The translations under genes were made by a program, and so were the position numbers. The notes below the pieces were generated by a model. That model did no database searches, had not been told where the DNA came from, and saw only the letters and a program-made list of their open reading frames with translations. 11,416 nucleotides of DNA from JANSYP01 sp039184415 (GTDB lineage Bacteria; Pseudomonadota; Alphaproteobacteria; Rhodobacterales; Rhodobacteraceae). The stretch is from positions 1 through 11,416 of the forward strand of contig JBCDBB010000124.1 in the NCBI GenBank assembly GCA_039184415.1, read 5' to 3'. This document shows, one piece after another, positions 1-6,321 of this stretch. Position 1 is the first letter of the stretch. Each line of letters begins with the position of its first letter.

Positions 1-827
1 TCGTGGAAGGCCGGACGCTGATGGTCGCGCACGTACATCGTGCCATAGACCGCCGTCAGGAAGAACTTGATCCACCATTCGTTGCCGCCCCTGGTCAGGT
101 TGGGGTCGGTCTTCATCAGAAGCGCGAAGGCCTCGCCATGGCGGAACTCGTCATTGCACCATTCCTCGAACCATTTGAAGATCGGGTGGAACCGGTGCTC
201 GGGGTGCTTCTCGAGATGCCGGAAGATGGTGATGTAGCGCGCATACCCAATCTTTTCAGACAGATAGGTCGCGTAGTAGATGAACTTGGGCCGGAAGTAG
301 GTGTATTTCTTCTTCTGGGTCAGGAAACCCAGATTGACGGCAACGCCGACTTCGCGGAGCGCGTCATTGATGAAGCCCGCATGGCGTGCCTCGTCCCGGG
401 CCATGAGCTGAAAGAGCTGGGTGATGTCCTTGTTCGCGCCGCGCCGCTTCATTTCCTTGTAGAGCACGCAGCCCGAGAATTCGGCGGTGCAGGACGAGAT
501 CAGGAAATCGATGAATTCCTTCTTGAGCTGGGGGTCCATGCCGTCCCAGTCGATCTGGTCCCAGTCCTCGTTCTTGCGGAAATGGCCCTTGTTGGGGTCG
601 CTGACCATCTCGTCGATCAGCACGTCCCAGGTCTCGCGGAGCGAGCTGACATCGATGGCGTCGAGCTCATCGAAATCCGTGGTGTAGAAGCGCGGCGTGA
701 GCAGAGTGTTCTGCATCGCGACGGCGGTGGCGGCCTCGCTGTCGAACTTGGCCTGCTCCTCCTGGATGGCGAGGCCCTCTTCGACGGTGGTCGCATCGGC
801 GGTGTGCTTGCGGACAGGGGCGTTCAT
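1..827 (-). CDS. acsF: AcsF, oxygen-dependent Mg-protoporphyrin IX monomethyl ester cyclase, catalytic subunit (3' end cut off)
   Basis: This diiron enzyme forms the isocyclic ring E of bacteriochlorophyll, converting Mg-protoporphyrin IX monomethyl ester to protochlorophyllide with O2. The window holds 275 codons; the family is usually about 350-370 residues, so roughly the last 80 are missing. I translated it from the ATG at 827 (MNAPVRKHTADATT). Both ExxH iron-binding motifs are visible: DEARH at residues 145-149 and DEFRH at 226-230. Glu116 (in CTAEFSG) and Glu191 (in YLSEKIGYA) are the likely remaining carboxylate ligands, by inference from the E...ExxH repeat pattern of the family. The start overlaps the bciE stop by 4 nt (ATGA) and is preceded by a near-perfect Shine-Dalgarno sequence, so translation is probably coupled to bciE. 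Family identity is secure; the C-terminus cannot be judged. Confidence 0.97.
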   Translation of the reverse strand, partial: MNAPVRKHTADATTVEEGLAIQEEQAKFDSEAATAVAMQNTLLTPRFYTTDFDELDAIDVSSLRETWDVLIDEMVSDPNKGHFRKNEDWDQIDWDGMDPQLKKEFIDFLISSCTAEFSGCVLYKEMKRRGANKDITQLFQLMARDEARHAGFINDALREVGVAVNLGFLTQKKKYTYFRPKFIYYATYLSEKIGYARYITIFRHLEKHPEHRFHPIFKWFEEWCNDEFRHGEAFALLMKTDPNLTRGGNEWWIKFFLTAVYGTMYVRDHQRPAFH

Positions 828-1120
828 AGCGTCACCTCCTCGGAGAAGGAGAACTCGCAGAGTTCCATGACCTCGAAATCACCGGTCAGACGGGTCCAGA
901 GGCGTTCCAGCCCGCTGGCACGGATGATGGTGGCGGTGCGGTCCTCGGACACGATCTCGCCGTAGGGCGCCATAATTTCAGGGCCCTGCACCTGCACCTC
1001 ATCGCCCGGATAGACGGTGGCGCCGTTGTTGAAACGCACATGCGCATGCAGGCTTTCAAACTTGTGGGATATCTCGACCGTGCAGGGCGCGGTCTCCTTT
1101 TCCCGAGTGAACAATCCCAT
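824..1120 (-). CDS. bciE: BciE, small auxiliary subunit of the alphaproteobacterial AcsF cyclase
   Basis: Small soluble protein of 98 residues, with no signal peptide and no membrane segment. It has a beta-rich look: residues 22-70 alternate hydrophobic and polar residues, with turns at NNGATVYPGDE (31-41) and APYGEIVSED (51-60). In Rhodobacter sphaeroides a small gene beside acsF (bciE) was shown to be required for AcsF cyclase activity in alphaproteobacteria. I assign the name from position (immediately before acsF, after puhC), size and sequence character, not from an alignment. The start at 1120 (MGLFTREKE) is preferred because AGAAGGGA lies just upstream; the longer frame begins only with a GTG at 1168 that falls inside a hairpin region. 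The stop overlaps the acsF start (ATGA). No catalytic motif is visible, so its role is probably structural or in electron delivery. Confidence 0.85.
   Translation of the reverse strand: MGLFTREKETAPCTVEISHKFESLHAHVRFNNGATVYPGDEVQVQGPEIMAPYGEIVSEDRTATIIRASGLERLWTRLTGDFEVMELCEFSFSEEVTL
832..840 (-). promoter_or_regulatory. Strong ribosome binding site of acsF
   Basis: On the minus strand the sequence AGGAGGTGA lies 4 nt before the ATG at 827, an excellent complement to the 16S rRNA 3' end. It sits inside the last codons of bciE. It fixes the acsF start and suggests AcsF is translated efficiently as well as being coupled to bciE. Confidence 0.75.
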
Positions 1121-1146
1121 TTTTCGGTTCCCTTCTGAGTGTTCGG

Positions 1147-1174
1147 GGTGCGGTTGGCTAACCCGCACCGGGTT
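1147..1174 (-). other. Two overlapping, mutually exclusive hairpins in the puhC-bciE gap
   Basis: The 60-nt gap between puhC and bciE, the largest in the window, contains two inverted repeats that share bases. The first (1174-1160) is AACCCG-GTG-CGGGTT, a perfect 6-bp stem with a 3-nt loop. The second (1169-1147) is GGTGCGG, a 9-nt spacer, then CCGCACC, a perfect 7-bp stem. The two cannot form together. No run of T follows either, so a standard factor-independent terminator is unlikely. An mRNA stability or processing element, or a partial terminator, is possible. The bciE ribosome binding site lies just downstream and outside both stems. Confidence 0.5.
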
Positions 1175-1180
1175 GAATTC

Positions 1181-1648
1181 TTAGTCGAGAAGTTTGGCGA
1201 AGGCGGCTTCGTTGAGTGCCCCGAAACTGGCGATCTCCGCCGACCAGCCGGTTGCGGGGTCCTGGATCGACAGCCGCCCATTGGCGTATTCGACCAGGTT
1301 GACGGGCGCGAGCGGATCGGTGCCCATGAGCATCCGTTTCCGATCGAGCCCGCGCCAGATGACCGAGATGAACCCGGCCTCGGACGCGTCGAGTTCCATC
1401 AGGACAGCACCATCCGCGTCCCGCACGATCACCTCGCCATAGCGGTTGCCATCGAGGATCAGCACACGGCTGTCGGTCACCTCGGCGGCATGGGGCACAC
1501 CGACCAGCGGGCGGTCTGTGACGCGGGCATAGGTGGTGAGCGCCAGAGCCGAGAGCGCGAGCGCCCCCATGGCGATCAGCAGGCGGGTCGGGATCATTTC
1601 CCGGTCGCGCCGTTTGAGCATTTCGTGGCCGTGGGTCTGGTCGGACAT
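1181..1648 (-). CDS. puhC: PuhC, photosynthetic complex assembly protein
   Basis: PuhC is a membrane-anchored protein needed for efficient assembly or organisation of the reaction centre-LH1 core complex in Rhodobacter. The product has 155 residues: a short charged cytoplasmic N-terminus (KRRDRE at 12-17), one transmembrane helix at about residues 20-40, then a probably periplasmic domain from about 43 to 155 with a compact beta-like pattern (RVLILDGNRYGEVIVRDADG, 61-80). The ATG at 1648 is chosen over the in-frame GTG at 1654 because AAGGAG (1662-1657) is 8 nt from the ATG but only 2 nt from the GTG. It follows puhB with a 12-nt gap and is followed by the 60-nt hairpin region before bciE. 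Identity rests on position, size, topology and likeness to the family as remembered. Confidence 0.92.
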   Translation of the reverse strand: MSDQTHGHEMLKRRDREMIPTRLLIAMGALALSALALTTYARVTDRPLVGVPHAAEVTDSRVLILDGNRYGEVIVRDADGAVLMELDASEAGFISVIWRGLDRKRMLMGTDPLAPVNLVEYANGRLSIQDPATGWSAEIASFGALNEAAFAKLLD

Positions 1649-1656
1649 GGACACGT

Positions 1657-1662
1657 CTCCTT
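1657..1662 (-). promoter_or_regulatory. Ribosome binding site that decides the puhC start
   Basis: AAGGAG on the minus strand begins within the TAA stop codon of puhB (1663-1661). Its spacing to ATG 1648 is 8 nt and to GTG 1654 is 2 nt, which favours the ATG. The overlap with the puhB stop is typical of closely coupled operon genes. Confidence 0.7.
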
Positions 1663-2341
1663 ATTCGGCAGGAATGGCGGCGGGAGGAACCGGCGCACTG
1701 GTTGCGGGGGCGGATGCGGTCTCGGCGGCCGGTGCGGGCTCTGCGGTCACCTCAGGACGGGCGAGCCGATCCTCGGCGGCGTCGCGCAGGATCGCGGCGA
1801 CCTTTTCCGCGTCCGGAATGCAGCGCAGGGCGGGTTCGGTCTGTCCCATCCGCCAGGGCCGCACATGGGGCCAGGCCACGAGATAGCTGATCTTGCTCTC
1901 ACCGGTGGTCTGGAGCGCGATCGTGCCGGTACCGTCAGGGCGCAGGTCCATGTTGGCGTTGCCGATCCAGCGGAACGGGATGTTGAAGGTCACCGTCAGG
2001 GCCGCCCCCACCCGCAACAGGACGCGCTCGGTCGTGATCGTGTAGACAGTGCTGCGCGCCATCACCCAGGCGAGGCCATAGAGCAGCGCCACCGCGCCTG
2101 CGCAGAGCACCGCAAAGGGCAGCGCCGTGAGGATGGCCGGTCCGATCGCCATCTCGGTTGCGCTGGCGGCGATCCGCCAGACCGAGATCACGGCGAAGTA
2201 GATCAGGATCCAACGCAGCGCGAAGGCGTCACGCAGCAGGGCGCGCGGGTCGGGGGCGCCTTGCCACAGGATCTCCTCGCCCGGCGGCAGCGGGCCCGGC
2301 AGGCCCCGCTGTGGCTCGAAAGCGAAATCGTCGTTGGGCAT
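1661..2341 (-). CDS. puhB: PuhB, reaction centre assembly factor
   Basis: PuhB is a membrane protein that assists reaction-centre assembly in Rhodobacter capsulatus; the family contains a bacterial PH-like domain after its membrane segments. The product has 226 residues and starts MPNDDFAFEPQRGLPGPLPP, very like Rhodobacter PuhB. A conserved GEEILWQG element is at 21-28. Hydrophobic segments span about 44-61 and 64-95, the second long enough for one or two helices. The region TVYTITTERVLLRVG (98-112) and the following beta-rich stretch to about 160 look like the PH-like domain. Residues 195-226 form an Ala/Pro-rich, probably disordered tail. The start at 2341 is supported by GAGAGGT at 2355-2349, 7 nt upstream. 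It lies 19 nt after puhA and 12 nt before puhC. Confidence 0.93.
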   Translation of the reverse strand: MPNDDFAFEPQRGLPGPLPPGEEILWQGAPDPRALLRDAFALRWILIYFAVISVWRIAASATEMAIGPAILTALPFAVLCAGAVALLYGLAWVMARSTVYTITTERVLLRVGAALTVTFNIPFRWIGNANMDLRPDGTGTIALQTTGESKISYLVAWPHVRPWRMGQTEPALRCIPDAEKVAAILRDAAEDRLARPEVTAEPAPAAETASAPATSAPVPPAAIPAE

Positions 2342-2360
2342 CGGACTGACCTCTCGCGGT

Positions 2361-3125
2361 TCAGATGACAGGGTTGGCCCGGTCGCCGGCCCAGAGCTTG
2401 CCGCCGGCGAAGTAGCCGGAGATCTTCTCTTCCTCGAGCATGGTGACCTGGGCGTCGGACTTGTGCTTCGGCACGCCGGGGAACTGGTCGGACTGCAGCG
2501 CATGGATCATCACCCCGGTGCTGCGGATCCGGGTCAGCGGCATCGGACACAGGATCTTGCCCGAGCCATGCTCGCCATCCAGTTCGATCTCCAGATAGCG
2601 GACCAGCTGCTCGGCCTCGTCGACCCACATGTCGCTGATCTTGCCCACGCTCACGCCATCGGCGGCGATGACGTCCAGACCGCGCGGATCGCGCCCGGCG
2701 GACACCCGGAACTCATCGAGCTTGGCCATGGGCAGGATCTTGGGATGACCCTTGCCGTCCAGTTCGGGAATGTCGCGCCGCGGCGCCCAGGAGGCCGGGC
2801 CCACGCCGTCGGCCATCGGATCGCCGGTCGGGATGAAGGGCTGACCGGCAGGGCCGGAGCGCTTCAGCGCCACCTCGCGCTTTTCCTTTTCGCCGTTGGG
2901 GACGGTGACCTCGCCGCGGCCATGGGGCAGCGTGAAGGTCTTGGGCGAGGGCACCGGGAACGGCCCCTGGTTGGCCGCCGCGTTGCCGTCGTCATCCTCC
3001 AGCGGATAGCCTTCGCGCATGTTCTCGGTCTGCAGATAGTAGATCAGCAGCGCGAAGAAGAGCCAGAAGAGCCAGATCGCGGCACTGGCCAGGTCGAAAT
3101 TTCCAAAGAATTCTACACCAACCAT
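2361..3125 (-). CDS. puhA: PuhA, photosynthetic reaction centre H subunit
   Basis: The H subunit caps the L/M reaction centre on the cytoplasmic side and conducts protons to the secondary quinone QB. The product has 254 residues, the usual length for the family. A short periplasmic N-terminus (MVGVEFFGNF) precedes one transmembrane helix at about residues 12-30 (AAIWLFWLFFALLIYY). The signature QTENMREGYPLE (32-43) opens the cytoplasmic beta-barrel domain. From memory of R. sphaeroides numbering, the Asp124-X-His126-X-His128 proton-entry site aligns with Asp123, Lys125 and His127 here, so the first His is replaced. Glu172 aligns with Glu173. The ATG at 3125 has GGAGGT at 3139-3134. It lies 17 nt after lhaA. 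In R. capsulatus a puhA promoter lies inside the preceding gene; I could not identify one here by eye. Confidence 0.99.
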   Translation of the reverse strand: MVGVEFFGNFDLASAAIWLFWLFFALLIYYLQTENMREGYPLEDDDGNAAANQGPFPVPSPKTFTLPHGRGEVTVPNGEKEKREVALKRSGPAGQPFIPTGDPMADGVGPASWAPRRDIPELDGKGHPKILPMAKLDEFRVSAGRDPRGLDVIAADGVSVGKISDMWVDEAEQLVRYLEIELDGEHGSGKILCPMPLTRIRSTGVMIHALQSDQFPGVPKHKSDAQVTMLEEEKISGYFAGGKLWAGDRANPVI

Positions 3126-3142
3126 GATGGGTTACCTCCGTG

Positions 3143-4603
3143 TCACGTTGGAAAGTCGGCCAGACCGATCTTGGTCGGGCCGAATTTGCCGGGGTTGGCC
3201 CCCATCGGGGGCGTTTGCAGGGAAGAGCCGGTCCGCACGAGCGGGCCGAGCGCGATCAGGGTGACGAACAGCAGCCCGATCTCGACATGATAGACGAACG
3301 TGTAGCCGGCGGAGGCGGTGGACATCGCCTCGCCCAGAGACCCCGAGAGCGCCAGCACATTGACCCCGTCGCGGAGCGCCCCGCCCAGCGCGATCGACAG
3401 ACCCGCCGCCGTCGCCTGTGCCGCGCCCCAGGCGCCCAGCGCGAGGCCACGGCCCGCCAACCCGCCCGCGGGCATGGTCATCGCCGCCATCAGAGTGGCC
3501 ACTGCAAAGAGCCCGCCACCGAAGCCGATCAGCCCGGCGCCGGCGAAAAAGAGCGCAGGGCTGCCCATCGGATCGGCGAAGATCACCGCTGAAAAGGCCG
3601 CCAGGCCCACCAGCAGACCCCGGGACGCGCTGCGGTAGGGGTTCATGCCCCGCGCAAGCCAGCGGCCCGCAAGAACGAAGCCCGCCAGAGCGCCCGCCGC
3701 CCAAAGCGCCGTCAGGTAGGTCGTGGCCGAGACCGACAGGCCCAGAACCTCGCCGCCATAGGGCTCCAGCAGCACGTCCTGCATGTTGAAGGCCATGGTG
3801 CCCAGGAACACGACCGCCAGCAGACGTCCGGCATTGCCGCCGGCCATCAGATCGGCCCAGGCCTCGCGGAAGGCCGGGCGCGGCGCGGCGCGTTCTGCGC
3901 GGCTCATCGGTTTGACGGGTTCCTGCCGCCAGAGCGCGACGAGGTTCAAGAGCATCGTGGCAACGGCGGTCCCCTGCACGACCTGGATCAGCCGCAGCTG
4001 CGAGAAATCGCGCAGGAGCCAGCCCAGAATCAGCGCCGCGGCGCCCATGCCGACGAGAAACATCACGTAGAGCAGCGACACGACCTGCGGGCGGGTCTCA
4101 TCCGTCGCCCGGTCGCTGGCAAGCGCAAGACCCGCGGTCTGGGTCATGTGGAGACCGAGGCCGGTCATCAGGAACGCAAGCGCCGCGAGCACCTCGCCGG
4201 CCCAGGACGGTCCCATCACCTGGTCCCCAGAGAGTACGATCAGCGCGAAAGGCATGATCGCCAGCCCGCCCATCTGCCAGAGCGAGCCGAACCAGAGATA
4301 GGGGATGCGTTTCCAGCCGATGGCGGAGCGGTAGGTGTCCGACCGGAAGCCCAGCAGCGCGCGGAAGGGCGCGACCAGCACCGGCAGCGCCACCATGAAG
4401 GCCACCAGCGTCGCGGCGATGCCGAGCTCCACGATCATCACCCGGTTCAGCGTGCCCAGCAGCATCACCGAGGCCATGCCGACGGAGACCTGGAAGAGCG
4501 ACAGCCGCAGCAGCTGACCCATCGGCAGCCCCTCGGAGGCCGCGTTGGAGAAGGGCAGCCAATTGGCGGAGATGCTCTTGACCATGCCGCGGGTGACGAT
4601 CAT
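3143..4603 (-). CDS. lhaA: LhaA, LH1 antenna assembly protein of the PucC / bacteriochlorophyll delivery family
   Basis: LhaA is an inner-membrane major-facilitator-like protein required for normal assembly of the LH1 antenna, thought to supply bacteriochlorophyll to nascent antenna polypeptides. The product has 486 residues with about twelve hydrophobic segments. A larger cytoplasmic loop lies roughly in the middle (RQEPVKPMSRAERAAPRP region) between segments 6 and 7. The family signature between segments 2 and 3 is visible: GFRSDTYRSAIGWKRIPY, residues 85-102. The start at 4603 overlaps the bchM stop by 4 nt (ATGA) and is preceded by GGGAGG at 6 nt, so it is preferred to the later in-frame Met at residue 7. 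LhaA and PucC are close paralogues; the position between bchM and puhA makes this LhaA. Confidence 0.94.
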   Translation of the reverse strand: MIVTRGMVKSISANWLPFSNAASEGLPMGQLLRLSLFQVSVGMASVMLLGTLNRVMIVELGIAATLVAFMVALPVLVAPFRALLGFRSDTYRSAIGWKRIPYLWFGSLWQMGGLAIMPFALIVLSGDQVMGPSWAGEVLAALAFLMTGLGLHMTQTAGLALASDRATDETRPQVVSLLYVMFLVGMGAAALILGWLLRDFSQLRLIQVVQGTAVATMLLNLVALWRQEPVKPMSRAERAAPRPAFREAWADLMAGGNAGRLLAVVFLGTMAFNMQDVLLEPYGGEVLGLSVSATTYLTALWAAGALAGFVLAGRWLARGMNPYRSASRGLLVGLAAFSAVIFADPMGSPALFFAGAGLIGFGGGLFAVATLMAAMTMPAGGLAGRGLALGAWGAAQATAAGLSIALGGALRDGVNVLALSGSLGEAMSTASAGYTFVYHVEIGLLFVTLIALGPLVRTGSSLQTPPMGANPGKFGPTKIGLADFPT

Positions 4604-5319
4604 GCGCTGCCTCCCGCCCGATGCTCCAGGCATTCGGAGATGTAGAAGCCGCTCGTCACACGCTCGATCCGGCGCACGGCGCCCTGTGCATGGGCGTCGA
4701 GCCGTTCGGCGGCGTGGGGGATCATGACCGGCGAACGGTCGGAGCGCGGGAAGGCCTTGCCGGCCAGCCAGAACGCCATCAGGAACGGCGTGCGGGGCGC
4801 GACCGTGAACACCACGGACTGCGCGCAGCGGTCGCCGAGTCGCGCCAGCGCATCGGCGATGTCCGGCGCGGTGTAGTAGATCAGACTGTCCATTGCGATC
4901 ACGTAGTCGAAGGGCCCGTGGGCGGGATCGAGCATGTCGCCGGCGGTGAAACGGACACGGGGACGCAGATGTTCCGGCAGCCGCGCCTCGGCGATCTCCA
5001 CGAGGCTGGGCGAGATATCGACGGCCGTGACCGCGGCGCCCCTTGCGGCCAACTCCGTTGTCATCTGCCCAGCCCCGCAGCCGGCATCGAGCACCCGCGC
5101 GCCGGTCAGGTCCTCGGGCAGGCGGTCCAGCATCACCGCCCGCATCCGGTCGCGCCCGGCGCGCACCGTGCGGCGGACCCGGCTGACCGGCGCGTCAGAG
5201 GTCAGCGCTGCCCAGGTCTTGGTCGCGGTGCGGTCGAAATAGTCTTCCACGCGTGCGCGTGTCGCACCGTATGTGCGCGATCCGCTTTGCTTGCCGTATG
5301 TCGCCGTGTCGAGCGCCAT
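4600..5319 (-). CDS. bchM: BchM, Mg-protoporphyrin IX O-methyltransferase
   Basis: BchM transfers a methyl group from S-adenosylmethionine to the C13 propionate of Mg-protoporphyrin IX, making the monomethyl ester that AcsF/BciE then cyclise. The product has 239 residues with a class I methyltransferase fold. Motif I is VLDAGCGAG at 76-84, the acidic ribose-binding residue is in VDIS at 100-103, and TAGDM follows at 125-129. The N-terminal region with VEDYFDR (24-30) is typical of the family. The start codon overlaps the bchL stop by one base (TGATG). Upstream there is only a weak GGGA, so translation probably depends on ribosomes finishing bchL; a TTG one codon earlier is less likely. In the pathway it works directly after Mg-chelatase (BchH). 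Confidence 0.97.
   Translation of the reverse strand: MALDTATYGKQSGSRTYGATRARVEDYFDRTATKTWAALTSDAPVSRVRRTVRAGRDRMRAVMLDRLPEDLTGARVLDAGCGAGQMTTELAARGAAVTAVDISPSLVEIAEARLPEHLRPRVRFTAGDMLDPAHGPFDYVIAMDSLIYYTAPDIADALARLGDRCAQSVVFTVAPRTPFLMAFWLAGKAFPRSDRSPVMIPHAAERLDAHAQGAVRRIERVTSGFYISECLEHRAGGSA
4610..4615 (-). promoter_or_regulatory. Ribosome binding site of lhaA inside bchM
   Basis: GGGAGG on the minus strand, 6 nt before the ATG at 4603, lies within the last codons of bchM. It supports the start that overlaps the bchM stop and implies that lhaA translation can begin independently as well as by coupling. Confidence 0.65.
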
Positions 5320-6284
5320 CAATCGAATCCCAGAAGCTCAAAGATCTCGCGGTCGGGCAGCGGCGCAGGCGCCAGCGGCTCTGTCCCGGCCCAAAGCGTT
5401 TCGGCCATGCGGATATACTCGGCACGCGCCTGGACGATGTCCTCTTCGTCGGGCATCTCGAAGAGCGTCTTCTTCTTCAGGCGGCTCCGGCGGATGCTGT
5501 CGAGATCGGGCATGTGGGCGATCCGCTTGAAGCCCACCGTCTTGCAGTACCGGTCGACCTCATCGGTCTCGCGCGAGCGGTTGGCGATGCAGCCCGCCAG
5601 CCGGACGCTGTAGTTTTTCGCCTTGGCCTGGACTGCGGCGATGATCCGGTTCATCGCGTAGATGCTGTCGAAATCGTTCGCCGTAACGACAACGGCGCGG
5701 TCGGCATGTTGAAGGGGGGCCGCGAAACCGCCACAAACAACGTCACCCAGAACATCGAAGATCACCACATCGGTGTCTTCCAGCATGTGATGCTGCTTCA
5801 GCAGCTTCACCGTTTGGCCTACCACGTACCCGCCGCAGCCGGTACCCGCAGGCGGCCCCCCCGCTTCCACGCACTGCACACCGTTGAAGCCGACGGTGAC
5901 GAAGTCTTCCGGGCGCAGCTCCTCCGCGTGGAAATTCACCTCCTTGAGGATGTCGATCACCGTCGGCTGCAACTGGCCGGTCAGTGTGAAGGTGCTGTCA
6001 TGCTTGGGATCGCAGCCGATCTGCAGCACGCGCTTGCCAAGCTTGGAAAAAGCCACCGAGAGGTTCGACGAGGTGGTCGATTTCCCGATCCCGCCCTTGC
6101 CATAGACCGAAAACACCTTGGCGCCCTCGATCTTCATGCTGGCGTCCTGATGGACCTGGACGGAGCCTTCGCCGTCCTCGCCCTTCAGGACCGGGGGGGC
6201 TTTGAGGCTGCGGGCCGCCGGCGGTTGCTTGGCGTCCATCGCATCCATCAGCCGGGCCTTGGTCTGGTCGTCGAGCGGGCTCAT
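5319..6284 (-). CDS. bchL: BchL, ATP-dependent iron-protein subunit of dark-operative protochlorophyllide reductase
   Basis: BchL is the nitrogenase-Fe-protein-like electron donor of the light-independent protochlorophyllide reductase. The homodimer carries one [4Fe-4S] cluster and hydrolyses ATP to pass electrons to BchN-BchB. The product has 321 residues. The Walker A loop GKGGIGKST is at 62-70. The two cluster-ligand cysteines are C150 (GTGCGGY) and C184 (VVCGGFA), and the ATPase signature CDPKHDST is at 91-98. The C-terminus IFELLGFD is typical. The start MSPLDD at 6284 matches Rhodobacter BchL and has AAAGGA at 6298-6293, 8 nt upstream. The N-terminal arm before GEGSVQVH is about 20 residues longer than in R. 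sphaeroides or R. capsulatus as I remember them. It lies 37 nt after bchH and overlaps bchM by 1 nt. Confidence 0.99.
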   Translation of the reverse strand: MSPLDDQTKARLMDAMDAKQPPAARSLKAPPVLKGEDGEGSVQVHQDASMKIEGAKVFSVYGKGGIGKSTTSSNLSVAFSKLGKRVLQIGCDPKHDSTFTLTGQLQPTVIDILKEVNFHAEELRPEDFVTVGFNGVQCVEAGGPPAGTGCGGYVVGQTVKLLKQHHMLEDTDVVIFDVLGDVVCGGFAAPLQHADRAVVVTANDFDSIYAMNRIIAAVQAKAKNYSVRLAGCIANRSRETDEVDRYCKTVGFKRIAHMPDLDSIRRSRLKKKTLFEMPDEEDIVQARAEYIRMAETLWAGTEPLAPAPLPDREIFELLGFD

Positions 6285-6310
6285 ACGGCAGGTCCTTTCG
6301 TAAATGTCAT
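6281..6310 (-). other. Possible 9-codon leader ORF before bchL
   Basis: In the bchH-bchL gap the minus strand reads ATG ACA TTT ACG AAA GGA CCT GCC GTA TGA, encoding MTFTKGPAV. Its TGA overlaps the bchL ATG by 4 nt (ATGA), and GAGGGG lies 7 nt before its ATG, overlapping the bchH stop. The bchL ribosome binding site AAAGGA lies inside it. It may be chance, or a small coupling ORF that carries ribosomes from bchH to bchL. Confidence 0.25.
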
Positions 6311-6321
6311 GATGGGGCCCC

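Noticed and set aside
3..965. A 320-codon plus-strand frame over acsF and bciE
   Set aside because: The minus strand here reads as AcsF with both ExxH motifs; the plus frame is its shadow.
1147..1174. Factor-independent terminator after puhC
   Set aside because: The stems are 6-7 bp and are followed by CCGAACACTC with no T run, and bciE and acsF follow in the same direction. I kept it only as a structural element.
1..2480. CrtJ/PpsR repressor sites (TGT-N12-ACA)
   Set aside because: I checked many of the TGT occurrences in roughly the left fifth of the window and found no match with ACA at the right spacing. The main promoter of the operon would lie beyond the right edge. The scan was by eye and not exhaustive.
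2342..2503. Upstream extension of PuhB by 54 residues
   Set aside because: It lies inside puhA in another frame, is Ser/Arg/Pro-rich, and Rhodobacter PuhB begins at the MPNDDFAFEP equivalent.
1139..3290. Plus-strand open frames of 409 and 318 codons over puhC, puhB and puhA
   Set aside because: They are low-complexity antisense frames (runs of Gly, Arg, His and Asp), cross several gene boundaries of the opposite strand and resemble no family I know.
6314..6321. GGGGCCCC palindrome after bchH as a regulatory site
   Set aside because: An 8-bp GC palindrome is expected by chance in DNA this GC-rich and it has no loop or flanking signal.
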